This document shows positions 14,601 through 27,282 of a stretch of 64,000 nucleotides of DNA, one piece after another. The stretch's first letter is position 1. Each line of letters starts with the position of its first letter. Position numbers and translations under genes: made by a program. The DNA lies in NCBI GenBank assembly GCA_033063855.1, contig CP093830.1, positions 14,322,854-14,386,853 of the forward strand. The letters are read 5' to 3'. Origin of the DNA: Smittia aterrima (taxonomy: Eukaryota > Arthropoda > Insecta > Diptera > Chironomidae). The notes under the pieces are model-generated. The model worked only from the letters and a program-made list of their open reading frames with translations. It was not told the origin of the DNA and ran no database searches.

Positions 14601-17600
14601 AAAGAAATATGCAGAATTATGGACTAGAAATGGCTTTACAAATAACTGCTTTTATTATGCTCAATTTAACAGATTTTCGTACTCATTGCGGCTAAGCCGG
14701 CGACCGAAAAAAATCCGGCATTTAACAGATTTTTATAAAATTAATTTTCCAGTCGAGGGTCTATAAGCGACGACGTGTCCATTTCTTGCTGGAGGTTTAG
14801 CGACGACAGGAAAATAGTTAGTTTATCGTCACAGCAACCAATCTGGTCAAAACAATAAAACAGAAAATTGAAAATGTCGCTTCGCGGTCGCCATTTGATA
14901 GCTGAACTATCATTACATCAAATTGTTATTCAAAGACCCATGCAACAATTATCTTCATTCCCCAAAAATTCTTATTATCAACCAATTAACATGATCATAG
15001 AAGTCATTTGACCGTAGAGAGAACCCGAAACTCAACTCCCATGAAGACTTGCCTTGACCTCGAAACATCCACCATAGCTAACCAGAAATAATTTTCCACA
15101 AAAAGAATGAAAAAAATAAAATAATTATACGATACATTTCAAACATGTTATTATAATAATTTGACGAGAAAAATATGGCGCGGGTTCCATCACAACTGAA
15201 GATTGAGAGAAATAAAGCCTCGTATTACGTTCAATTTTATAATTTAATATAATTTCGAACCATTTTACTTTTGCTTCGAGTGCCATCCACGCATTTAAAA
15301 TATTTTTTCCTCCTTCATTTCAATTTGAAGCGTTTATGCTTCAAGCCCGCAAGAAATGAAAGCAAAGAAGGTTTCTGAAGCGTAATGAAAGGAAAACAAA
15401 AGTTGAGACATGGCCAGTACTTTGAGAGACGAGAGCAAAGAAATATAAGAAGTAATAATAATGTAATTTCATCTTGAGGCTGAAATGGTCGACACGCCTT
15501 GAAACAAACTTAGCATTTTTAATACAGCTCTTCGTGTTTCTTTCTTTCAATCTCTCTGCCCCATCCAACGATTTTTCTTTCGACGTAGAAAAAAAAATCG
15601 AAGTCAGTCGAGTAAAGCGAACGAACACACTGTTGTTAGGAAATGTTTTCCACTCGATGAGCATGTGATGTGAATCGCGAGTCTACAGTGAAGTGTCGTT
15701 GCAGCAGACGATCGTCTTTAGCTTTAATTACACTTTAATGTTGACCTTCGCTTGAGAGGGAAATCAGCTGACGAGCAAAAAGAAGTCATTAGAGGAGAAA
15801 ACAAATTTAATGGTTTAAAGCCGCTGTCGATCGATGAATGAATTCGAGGAACTCTCAAATTCAAGCCACCGCCGTCGACATTTGAGATTATTAATCTTCC
15901 GCCACATATTTCTCCTCTCCCAAAGCAAAGGAAAACGTTTTATTTCCGTTCTTTCAACCCCTAATTTGTAAAAATATAAATCCATTCAATGATTAAGAGA
16001 TAAATGGTGGAACACAAAAAAAAAGTTTTGGGGGAGAGTAAAGCGCCTGAACATAAAATATTTTTTATTTAAAGAAGTTTATGTTGTAACAATTTTATGG
16101 GCCGCCCTACGAAGGGAGCTTCAAGTCTGATGTTCATGATAACAATGTAATGATAATGATTCTTTCTTTATTTCAATTCTAACAGTGTGTGACTGTAATA
16201 TCTTCATTGCTCTGGTTTCTATGAGTTTGTCGGCTCAATGCTCGAACCGTGATTCTTCATTCTCGTGTGTAATGCTGAAAAGAAAAATTTGCTGCGTTGC
16301 CATTCCAACATCGGAGAATGATTAATTATCAGAAAATATTGTTTGACTTGTTATGTCTGAATTAAAAAGCTTTAAACGCTTTAGACGATTTTCACTTTTT
16401 TCACGCCGTGAAGAAAAATTAAAGTTCGTGTCTTGCTGTCTCTCGTCGTGACACAAAGTGACAAAAGATGAGAGACAATGGAATTTCCTTTGCGAAAGAT
16501 TTTGAGTGTGAAGTTATTTCTTAGATGATACGACGTTCAATTGTTAAATAAACTTTCGTAAAACTCACATTCATTTCATGACAGTTGTTGATGTATATAA
16601 ATTATTATTTCATTGCTACGAGGACTTTTCATCCTGCACCTCCTCGCTGATGCTTTATTATAAATTTCTTTAAATTTACTTTTAATTATTTTAAATTTCA
16701 TTTCGTCTTTGCATGAAGAAGGCGAACAACTTTTAGTTACACATTGAAAAGACAAATGAAGTGCTCGAAGCTAAATGTTTTACGAAGGAAAGTTGAAATA
16801 TTTAATGTCCTATGTGGATTTCTGAGACGATTCGAGTGCCTTCACCTCAGAACGAAAAGCGAGAAAAGAGAAACAAGAAAATTCATCCAGAGAAATGTCA
16901 TTTTGCGCTGGCCCCTTTTTGCTGTTCGAGGGTGAAAATGATTGACAGGAGGTGTTTTCCTCTTCAGATGCCACTCAAACTTTTTCCCCGTCTATGAAGA
17001 TCTTCCATCTCACTTCGACTCATCGATTGGCCGACTTTAAGTAACAAACTCATTTTCGGGTATAATTTTCGTGCTTAAAGCTTGAGACTCGAGCATATGG
17101 CCGTCATTAGACATAAATAATTCAGAACTTCACGAACAAATAGAACGGAACTTTAATAATGCCTGGAAGTTGAAAAATTATTTTTTCCACACACAAAATT
17201 AAGGGTGGATCTCGTGTAATAAATAATTTCGAGTGTTTTGGGTCGCAAAACACGATGAAAACTATGATAACATGCTGAAAAACACTTTTCATCCCTAACA
17301 ACAACTTTAATCGTAAGGAAATTAAATAAATTGAGAGATAAATTTCGTCCAAAGCAAATTTTCACGTTTGAAGTTAGGTGGGAAACTATAAAAGAAGTCT
17401 TCGGCTTCGAGGAAATGAATACACACCCACGAATGAAATCCGTAATGAAATGTCAATTGCTCTGCTCGAGGACAAATTGTATAATCTCTTGGGTAAAAGT
17501 TTTCCTATTAATTCTTTCGTTCACGGACACCAGAACTAAACTCGAAGACCTTTTCCTTGTTTTCCGCCTTTTTATTCTCGAGTTTCTCTTAAAGTTCATT

Positions 17601-20600
17601 TTATCTTTTCCCCGAGTACTTTTTGTCTCGTGAATTTAAGTGCAGTTTAAACATCGCAAACTGGAACGTCCGAGATTGTAGATAAGTCGCTCCATTCTCT
17701 TAAAGGACGTCACAACAAACCTTAAAAAGAAATTGTTTAAACTTTTAATCTCCCCTCGTGATTCGTCTTTACGGAACTTTGCGGTTGATGCTCGCTCTCT
17801 CGAGACTATTTAAAATTTAATTTGTGGCAGAAAGCATCGCAGATAAAGAAGGAGAAGCATAAGTTGCATCTAATTTTAATGACTCTTTTGAAACTCTCCG
17901 GTAGAGCGAGAAGCGAGATATGAGTGAATGCATTCGCTAGTCACTTCCTCACTGCGACGACTTACTGATGGAATAAATTCTTGAGGGCAAATCCCATGAT
18001 AAATTCCCAACAATTAATCCCCGATTTCCCTCTTGTCTTCCCTCCGCCTTCTTCGACAAATTTCTGCGGCATGACTCGCGCAATTTCTCAGCCAAATTTT
18101 TTTTTCGCATCCGAAAGAATCCACGAAACAATTTTTATTAATTTATTTTCCCGTAAAGATTTTTCTATCCGATCAGAAAAGGTTTGTTTTGGTTTTTCGG
18201 CTGAAGCAATGTTTGCGGTCCCTCAACGGAAAAGCCGTGAAAAATCTGAAGAGTCATTTAGGAATCATCACAATTTATTGTTCGTGAATGATTTTCGAGT
18301 TTTTCATTTGAACAAACAAACATAAAAATATGTTTTTATATTTTTACTTTCATGGAAATGATTTTTCTTTTCGGAAAAGTTAGAGATTCCTCCGAAAATT
18401 TTCCGTATCTCCTCTTCCTGCATGAAACGAACGATCTCATTGTTGTCCGATTTCGAGGATGAGAAAGTTCTTTTTCAGGTCAGAGGAGGGTTTTGTTTCT
18501 CTCTGCGCAGTGTTCATGTCTCTCGCAACTTGTGAACGCAAAAGTGAAATCTAAGCATTATGACACAGAAAATTATTCATCAATTTTTATCATGTCGACG
18601 AAGGAGCGAACTTAAAGCGCTGGAAAAGCGCCAACATCATGCATTCAATGAAACGTATCTTTAACATCTCCATTCACCAACTTCCTGACGCGTTTATTTT
18701 CGAACATAAACCTTGAGCCTTGAGCACATAAAATTTAAACAATGTCATCACATTCACAGCATATCTTATCTCTTCGTTGGGCGTGGGGGTTAGCGAAAGT
18801 TTTACATATGTCTACGCCGCTTCTCTAAGATTATTTATAATTTATAGACGACATAAAAGCAGTGTGTCAACCGCACAAGAGTCAGCTTCCACCCCATTAA
18901 AACAGTTCAAAACTCCGTCAAAATTCTTCTCTCCGCTGCGGTGTGTGCTGTTGTGGTTGAGTACTTTGTTCTACTGTTGATTCTCTCGGCTTTGGATTTA
19001 AATCTTTGTTATTAAAATTATGAAAGGGGTTCAATTAATCATAAATTTCAATGTACGTTCTCCAAGAAGTTCTTCCAAAATAAATTATTGACTTTTCAAT
19101 TGAGTCCTTGGTGGCACTAATTTTCATGAATCACTTCGATAAAGTTGCCAATAAAAACACATAAATTTGAAAGTCAATTGTGAAACGATACCTTCGCTGC
19201 TTTTCCTTTCGTGAAAAGCCGATAAATTATTTCAATAACTTTTCGTTTGCATTTTTCTTATCTTTGCAAAATAAATTTAAACATTTTTTTTCGTCTTCCT
19301 TCTTCCTCTTTTGCCTTCCCTTCTTCAGCATTTACCGCAATTTAAAATGTACAGCGATGAAATTTTATTATTTTTTAGTTGAGGAAGCAATGGCTTCGTA
19401 GCTTGTGAGTTGAGTTAGAGAAATCATTGAGAGTCAGTTTGTGCAGAAAATTATCTGTTTTGCGTGAAGGAAGAAGGGTCGTTTCAGTTCTTCCGCTCTT
19501 TTTTATTGTTGAAATTTACTTTTCACCAGATAAATTTCACATTTTCAATCGAGGGAAGCGAGGGCGAATAAATAATGTGTGAACAACCGTCGATGTTAGG
19601 CATTGACAACTTTTAAATTATCAGAAGAAAGATTGTCTCCGCTCTAAAGAACATCGAAAGTCTCTCTGTTGCTGATAACATTTGAACAAGTCGCATGGAT
19701 TTAAAGACGAGCACAGCTTCCGCATTAAAGACTCTGAGACTGAAGTGAAGAAAAAAAAACCAATCAATCAATTCGGAATCAATTCGAGCTGTCTATAATG
19801 AGAAGTTTGTTGCCATTCACCCTCAGAATATCTAATAAGATGCTTTCTCACATAACATCGTTGTCGTCATGTGATGGCACGACGAGAAGCATCGTTCGAA
19901 TTCAATGCGCGTCGAGGAAATGAAATTTCACATGTTGTGATTTTTTTTCACTTCGCAAATCGAATGAATGCGAAATATTTTTCTTGTAGAAGGTTGAGAA
20001 CGCAAACTGGGACAGCCATCTCAACACATTTCCGTGATCTGATGATAAAGTTCAATGCTGGAGTCAAGTATGTGTTTTGTGTTCTCTCCCCAAGCAGTAA
20101 GAATCGAGAGAGGCGGCACGGCAAACTTCGGAATAAATTGCAGTTCTTCGTCGATCGCAATGAGCAAAAAATAACGAAGGAGTTTCTAAATAAATATCAT
20201 ACAGTTTGAATAAATAAATGATGTGTCTTCTTGAGCATTCTGTTGCCATGTGTTTCCCATAATGTATTGACAAAACTTCAAGAAATTTTTTCTTTTCGAA
20301 GTCAAAGCTTTTGGCAGGTCGATTTATTGTCTCTGCTCGCTGCGAAGAGAAATCTCATGAAAACCTGCTGTTACCTTCAGATGCAGTTTCACTCATAATC
20401 CTGAAGTGATATTAAATTTTAAAGTGCTCTCGAAAATAGATTTTTATGCAAAATAGTCGTCGACAAAGCCTGTTGGCTTGTATTGATTTTTTATGACGAG
20501 CTGGATAGAAAGAGAAACAAAAAGTTGTTTCATCGAATTGAAACACATCATCAACATTCGTCGTTTGCTTCCGTCGATCGACAGCCGCACGTTTCGCATA

Positions 20601-23600
20601 TTGAAATTTTTAAAACAACAGTGTCACCTCCCTCCTTGCTTGAATTAAATTCTAATTAATCATCCAAGCCAATCAAAATTTCAAAAAATGTAAACTCACA
20701 TGTTGGCGTACGCGCTGAAGGTTCCTAAGCCCCCCACGAGGAATTTTGAAAAGTTTATTTTAATGAATTTCTACTTGAATTCATTATAAGACTTCGTCAG
20801 TCAGCAGCGGAACACTCCACTCCCTCTTCCTTTGTTTGTTTGTTTTCATGGAAATTCACCATCTTTACTATCAATTTCACGTCAATCACCAAATTACATG
20901 CATACATTAAATACAAAATCCACAAATCGTAAAAAAGCGAGCGAGGAACATACACCGAGAACATGAAATCACTTGAGAAGAGTTGTTCGCAAAAAAATAC
21001 AGAAACACCGTCGTCGTTCACCCCAGTTCTATGTTCAACAATATGTGTGAGTTTAAAGTTGATTTTGATTGACAACAGCTTCATCGTCAACCCCTTTCGC
21101 TTTCCCTTTTGCCTCTTATAACTCTCATTGCGTTGATAAGTAATTTTTCAATTTCCACAAAGTGATTCTCATGGCGCTGATCACCCGCTGTGGTCTCAGG
21201 CAGTCATTACAATCATTAAATTCTAGCTGTGCGAGAATAAAAAGCGATGAAACCACCTGTTTGTTTGATGAGAGCGCCTAGCCTCAACTATCATTAATAC
21301 TCGAATTAGATTTATTGGATTTAATTCAATTACGCCATGGGCTTAGATCCAATGTCAAATAAAGACTTCAATTATACGCTCTTTTGACGGATTTAAGAAG
21401 AGGAAGAAAAAAATCTCGCGAGCTCACCGTGTGTTTATAATCGTAAAAATTATTGTTATCGAATCGATTTTCCGGTACATAACGAAGCATAGGCAGACAC
21501 GAATCATTTATCATTTCCATTGCTCGACATACTCGTAAGAGCGAAATGTCTGGAGTAATAAATAAATTATCGACACCATATCAAATGGATGGTGAATGCT
21601 TTTTCCCTTTTTTGGGAGTCATTTAAGCTGTTTGTGGAGTTCTCGAAAGGAAACTAAATGAACATTATCGAGAACACCTACGATAACTCTTTAACGCGAT
21701 GAGACTACGAAAATCGTTGAAAGGAAGCCCGGAAATTCATCTCTCGCTTTGTCGTTAAATATTCGAGTTTGTTTGCATTGAGAAGGAATGTTTGCGATTA
21801 GAAAATATCGAGTTTCCACTTTATCTAGTGACTACGAAGCTGCTGACACGTGAAGGGTTGTTGTATAACTTCGAGTCGTGAACGAGGTGAAATCTGTTTC
21901 ATCTAATGAATGTTAATTTTCAATTTGCGATTTTACAGTTGCAGCATGTGTAGTACTCATCTCAACCGGATAATTTTCCATCATTAGAAAGAAACAAGTT
22001 CGTTCGTTCGTTCGATGTTAGCGATTTAAATCTCACTGAGCTTCTCACCGAACCAAAAAAATTATTTTGCAATTAAACAATTCCAAAATTCAAATTTCGA
22101 AGCCATTTTCCTGCCGATGAGTTTCAACTTTTTCCTCTTCTCCTGATGAATTTTAAAACAAGAACGCGTTTTGAAATGAAAAGCAGAAGGAAAAATCCCG
22201 CAGACAAACAAAATGCAAATGAGGCCATCAAATTCGCATTTTCGACTCCTCCGTAAATAAAAACGTTCGAGCGCTGCCTTTTCCAGGTGCACAGTCGTTG
22301 TTGTGTCTCTTTCAGTACAAAAAACACTTCAAAACAACCTCTCAATATCGCTAGAAAAGCTAGATATCTTTAATATGCACGAAGTGAAATTAATTACTGT
22401 TTCGAGTCTTAATACTTTATGAAGAACTAATTTCAACTCCGTGGCTAAAGCGATTTGAGGAATTAAAACGTGATTCAATTTTTACTCATGCAAAACACGA
22501 AATATTTCTGATTCTACTCTCTTTCGCTTGAGTTGAAGCCCCTCTTAGATTTTTTTATAGCAGCAGGGTGAAGCTCAGAGATGATAAATCGTTTCTTCTT
22601 CCTCCTCGAGGATGCTTTGTTTAAAGAAAATCTCGCTGAAGCCTCAACGATTGTGATCTCCTTTAACACATCATAAAGTGTCTTTTGTAGCTTAAAGTTC
22701 TATTTGACTTTAGCGCAAGGAAATTGATTTTTTTTTTCGCTGTTGGTTTCTTAAAGGGATGTCAGAAGGATTTGAAAGACTTACGTGTTTGTCTAACGAT
22801 TCAAATTTCTTAGATTCTTGAAATTTATAGTAGTGAGACAATCTTGAAAGATTATTTTAACAAAAACACGCGCGAGTCGTACAATGAGTGATGATTCGCT
22901 TTTATCTTCTTCACTCTACTATCGATGTCAACGCGACTTCATGCAAACTCTGTAAACAATATAGCACTTTGCCAAATAGTAGTCAAATCAAAATGACGGC
23001 ATGACAAATCTTTTTTTAAAATTATCCAAATCTTTAGAATCAAATTGAAACTTTCAATTTAAAAGAAACTCAAACTTTCTTCTCACGATTTCAATTTAGC
23101 TCTTCATAGTCCATCACTCGAGATTTCTTTAAATTTTGCTACTCATTCTTTGAGTCTTTTTTTCATGTCTCCGTTTGAAGAAAAGTAGAGAAAAATTGTT
23201 GGAATTGTTACGTCCGTCAACACACTTCACATTTTCCGTCAGCCGGGAAAAAAATACGACGAGAAAAAATTTTAACAAACAGTCATTAATCATTTTTGGA
23301 AGTGCAGCATTCAAAAATGTGGAGGAAAATATCTTTTATTTAAATTTAAATTCGTCTTTTCTCGCTCGCTCTCTCGTGATAAACATGAACAAAATAGACA
23401 CAAAAGGAGGAAACCGAGAGGAAATTCAGATTGGAGGATTTTCTTAAAGTCTTCGCCGCGATCCGAACTAAGATTGGGCTTTGGCAATAAAAGAATTATA
23501 ATGAGGATGTTATCCCTTCTACTGCTTGTCGAAAATCGAGGAGAGAAACGGAAAACTTTTTTCGAGAGGGAAAAATCGATAGCAGCCAATGATTGATTAC

Positions 23601-25555
23601 TCACAGACATGACATGGAATTAGGTCATAACTCCTCTGTTGTGGCACAGCAAACTGCCGAAGGGATGAATTTGTCTCTCCACGAACGTTCACAACACGGA
23701 AAATGAAAAGCGATTTGCTTAATAAGGAGTCGTGATGACTTTTTCTTCTCCTTTCATTTTTCTTCCGACGGCAAACCTTTTAGAAACTTCTCAATACACA
23801 AGAGTGATCGATTAATTTGTTTTCTTCTTTTTTGCAGATGATTTTGTGGCTGAGAATGGTCTACCACGTCGTCTACGAACAGCTTACACAAACACGCAGC
23901 TTCTCGAACTAGAGAAGGAATTTCACTTCAACAAATATTTGTGTCGACCACGAAGAATTGAAATTGCGGCAAGCCTCGATCTCACCGAGCGTCAGGTGAG
24001 AATATTTTCTCGAAAAGACTTTTGTGCCATCAAACTAACTAAATTTTTGTTACCGAAGGTCAAAGTCTGGTTTCAAAACAGGAGAATGAAGCACAAAAGA
24101 CAAACACTGTCGAAAACTGATGATGAAGACTCTAGTAAAGACGATTTCAAAGGTGACGATGACACGCAATCTTGCAGTAAGTTAATGAGTCTCGCCTTTC
24201 GCAACCCTTTCAATGTTTTAACTTTTAACCCTGATCACTTGCAGATTCAACTTCGAAAAAATCTTGTCAAGGATGCGAGCTGCCATCGGACGATGTGCCC
24301 GATTCAACGTCAAACTCACGCGGTCAGAACAATAACACACCCAGTGCGACCAACAATAATCAATCAATTCCCAATGAGAGAACAAACGGTGCAATATCGC
24401 GGGCAACGCCGAACTCAACCATCGAGCTTGGTAACGCTGTGGCTAACGCCACAAACGTCATGAATTCGACAAGCATTTCAAATGCAGATTCGAGTGTGGC
24501 TTCAACTGTTAGTTTAGAGGAGGAAGAGGAAAGCCCTGTGAAGATTAAAAAGAAGGAAGAAAACCACAGCCGGAAGGTAAAAATCATTAATCGATTTTGT
24601 TGTGAACTGTTTGACAAATATCTAAAAATAATTTTAGGTCAAGAAGGAAATGTCGAAGACATCAAACATTTATGCTAACAGCGACATTTATAGAAAGGAA
24701 AACGCTCAGTCGCCACACGTTGGACCAAAATCAAGTGGCGCCTATGGTCGCAATAACAATAATCAATATCCAAATCAACTGAAGATCAAAGGACAACCAG
24801 CAAATATTCAAGACGGATACTTTCAAGGGTTCTATCCTAAGCACGCAGTGCCACCGCCCAACATTCCCCTTCAAGCGAATGATGCAATGTTCACGAAACA
24901 CGAAATCGAATTTCATCATAAGGCAATCGTTAACTCTCCACAGCAGTTTGCTCAGTTTCATGCTCAGAAATATGAAGCTCACGATTACGATCATCATAAC
25001 TTAATTAAAGCTGACATTAATAACAAAATTCCCGCGAATAATGTTCACGCGAGGCCAATTGAATTCCCACAGAATCAAATGTACTATAATGAGAATGCAG
25101 CTCAGAATCCACACAATCAATATTATCCAAACGAATTTGAAGTTGCCAATGATGGAGCAAATTCGAGTTATTTCGATCCGAAGTCTCAAGCGCATTATTA
25201 CGATATGAATTATCATCATACAGGAAGCAACGAATATTCAGAGATGTATGGCCCGAACGCAGGAATGACTGAGAACTGCGAAAACTTTGCTTCATTCCAA
25301 CAATATTATGAACATCAACAGCAACAGCAGCAAGCTCCACCGCCTCCGCCTCATCAGCAAACTGTTCATCCGCATTACCATCACATTCAACAAAATGTTC
25401 CTTCCGGCTACGTTCATTCTCAGCAGAACTTTAATAATTCGAATCCGCAAGGTCATCACAATACGAATCTGACTGAGAACAGCAACAGCTCATCGGACTT
25501 CAACTTCCTTAGCAACTTGAATGACTTCGCTCCGGAATATTATCAATTGAGTTAG
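8648..25555 (+). CDS. pb: Proboscipedia, Hox2 homeodomain transcription factor
   Basis: Five exons: 8648-9041, 23838-23995, 24059-24176, 24245-24576 and 24638-25555, giving 639 residues (fly Pb is about 780). The N-terminus starts MQEVCS as in fly Pb and is followed by the conserved block around [13 protein letters not shown]. The YPWM hexapeptide that contacts Extradenticle is at residues 116-119. The homeodomain spans about 141-200 ([12 protein letters not shown] to RRMKHKRQ) and looks practically identical to fly Pb. After it come the conserved SKTDDED acidic stretch and [14 protein letters not shown] segment, then a long N/H/Q-rich tail with a short QQQ run and a proline run near 25312-25350. 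The intron between homeodomain residues 44 and 45 (Q/V) is the classical pb/lab position. Pb specifies proboscis/labial and maxillary identity in insects. Intron 1 is about 14.8 kb and probably carries enhancers. The gene lies downstream of zen in the same orientation and is followed by tin rather than lab. Confidence 0.97.
9042..23837 (+). other. pb intron 1, about 14.8 kb
   Basis: Bounded by donor A|GTGAGT at 9042 and acceptor TTTTTTGCAG ending at 23837; the codon split across it reads N, and the joined frame matches Pb. ORFs up to about 128 codons occur on both strands but are at the length expected by chance in DNA with this stop-codon frequency, and none shows a domain. A GTTC tetranucleotide run lies near 21998-22014. 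I see no nested gene, tRNA or intact transposon. The size suggests cis-regulatory content, as in the fly pb introns, but this is inference. Confidence 0.75.
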
Positions 25556-25986
25556 TCGTTAACGGATTTTTAATTGCAAATCGATGAGAACAATTCGAGA
25601 AATAAATGAATAAATGAGCCGCTGTAAAATTTCACTGTAAATTATGTAAACTGAAGCTATCGATTAGGAAATTAAATTTTTCAGTGGTTTATCCACTTTA
25701 AGCTGCTAAATGAATTTATGTTGAAACTTATTTCGTTCGTTTTCTCTTTGCCATGACTTTGGTTAAACTGAACAATTGTGGATCAGTTGTGGTGTAGTTG
25801 CTTAAGCTTATTTCAATGATTTTTATCGGACATAACGTACATAATCTTAGCTAGTTAGTTAGTTTAGATGAAAAATGAAAGGAAAAACTGTCACTAAACG
25901 ACTTATGTACTTCGAAGGATAATTTAAAAAATATTTTTCTGTTCAAGATAAAAAAAAATAACAATGTAACTTAATGTAATTTATAT

Positions 25987-26003
25987 AATAAAAAGAAAAT
26001 AAA
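25987..26003 (+). terminator. pb polyadenylation signals
   Basis: Two AATAAA hexamers, at 25987-25992 and 25998-26003, lie about 430-450 bp after the pb stop codon and are the best candidates for the 3' end of the pb transcript. An earlier AATAAA near 25600 is possible too. Confidence 0.55.
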
Positions 26004-27282
26004 ATTCTGCTCATAAAAACATTTTTATTGTGTTTTCGTTTGATTGAAAATTGCATTAAAATTTTCAAATTTTTAGTTAGAATTTATGGCCTAATTGATG
26101 GAATTAATGATTTCAGATGCTTTCTTTTTTTTTAAAGCTCTTCTGAGCTAAGGAAAAACTTTTTTTTTGAAGGAAAGGAACACGAAGGAAAAGTTTAGTC
26201 GAAAACACAGCAAGAGCTAACTTTAGCTTTTGTAAGGTTTACACTTTTCTTTCTTGATCGTTTAAAATATATTTTAAAAATTGAAAATCAAAATATATTT
26301 TCAAATCAAGTCAAAATTTAATTTAAAATTTCATTAGGATTAATAAATTTAATAAATTAGATAAATTAAAACAATAGTTTTTACAAAGTATTCTTACGAA
26401 TAGAGAAACAAAATTCCTGGCGCCAGTCTTGGCTGCACGTGGTCTTCTCATATGGCTCATGACGAAATATTGGGCAATCTCTTTCCGCAAAGAAGCATCC
26501 CCTGGCCTTTGAACTCGTTAAGTTATTTTGCCTGTCGACGCAAAATTAAGAAGCGGCGACAGAAAAGGGATTCCAGCTTTTGAATTATTGCTCATGCGAC
26601 AAAGTGCTTTGCAGACGATCTTGAGAGACGACTCAAACTGTTTGAGTCTAACACATATGGCTCGAGTCAAAACTTTACAAATTATCTGAATTTTCATATT
26701 TTCATGAAAATGATTTTCTCCTCCAAAAGAAATTCATTAAACCGCTTGCGCGGCTCCAAACGCAGCGCTGATTGGGTGGGGATTGTTTTATGAATAATTC
26801 ATATAAACAAGTTGAAAGAAAGATGAAGAACGAATCATTCTGAACGATGCGACAATGTGAGACGTCGAACTCACATGTTGCATGTAAATATTTTTCTCTG
26901 ATTGTCATTTAAAGGTCTTTAAAATTGTTTCCACTCGTTTTACAACTGTCGTAAATAATTTTTGCTGTAACATGAAGCTGAACATTCAAGAAAACTAGCC
27001 ACTAACCGAATGAATTCTCTTACCCGAGTTTTCTTTTCGGCTTGTCTAATGAATGAGTAAAGCACATCTCCCGCCTCCAAAGTCGGAGAGGAAAAGAAGA
27101 AAAAGCAAAAGACATGAGAAAACGAATTTGTCGATCTCGAATTGGTTCAGTTCAAGAATTAACGTTGTAACAATTAGTTGCCAATTAGTGGGTCTCTTCA
27201 GTGTCTTGACTTGGTGTGGCAAAGTTAATTGATTTTGTGACTTGAAATGATTTATTGTGTTAAGTGATTGAATTAATTGAAA
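26004..27282. promoter_or_regulatory. tin upstream region between pb 3' end and tin start
   Basis: About 1.3 kb remains between the likely pb poly(A) site and the tin ATG. It contains two copies of the 10-mer CATATGGCTC (26449-26458 and 26654-26663), each with a CATATG E-box of the type bound by Twist. It also has a CACGTG E-box at 26435-26440 and a perfect 10-bp palindrome CTGGCGCCAG at 26417-26426, in locally more GC-rich sequence. The tin promoter must lie here unless there is a distant first exon. The Twist role is inferred from known Twist control of Drosophila tin. Confidence 0.45.
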
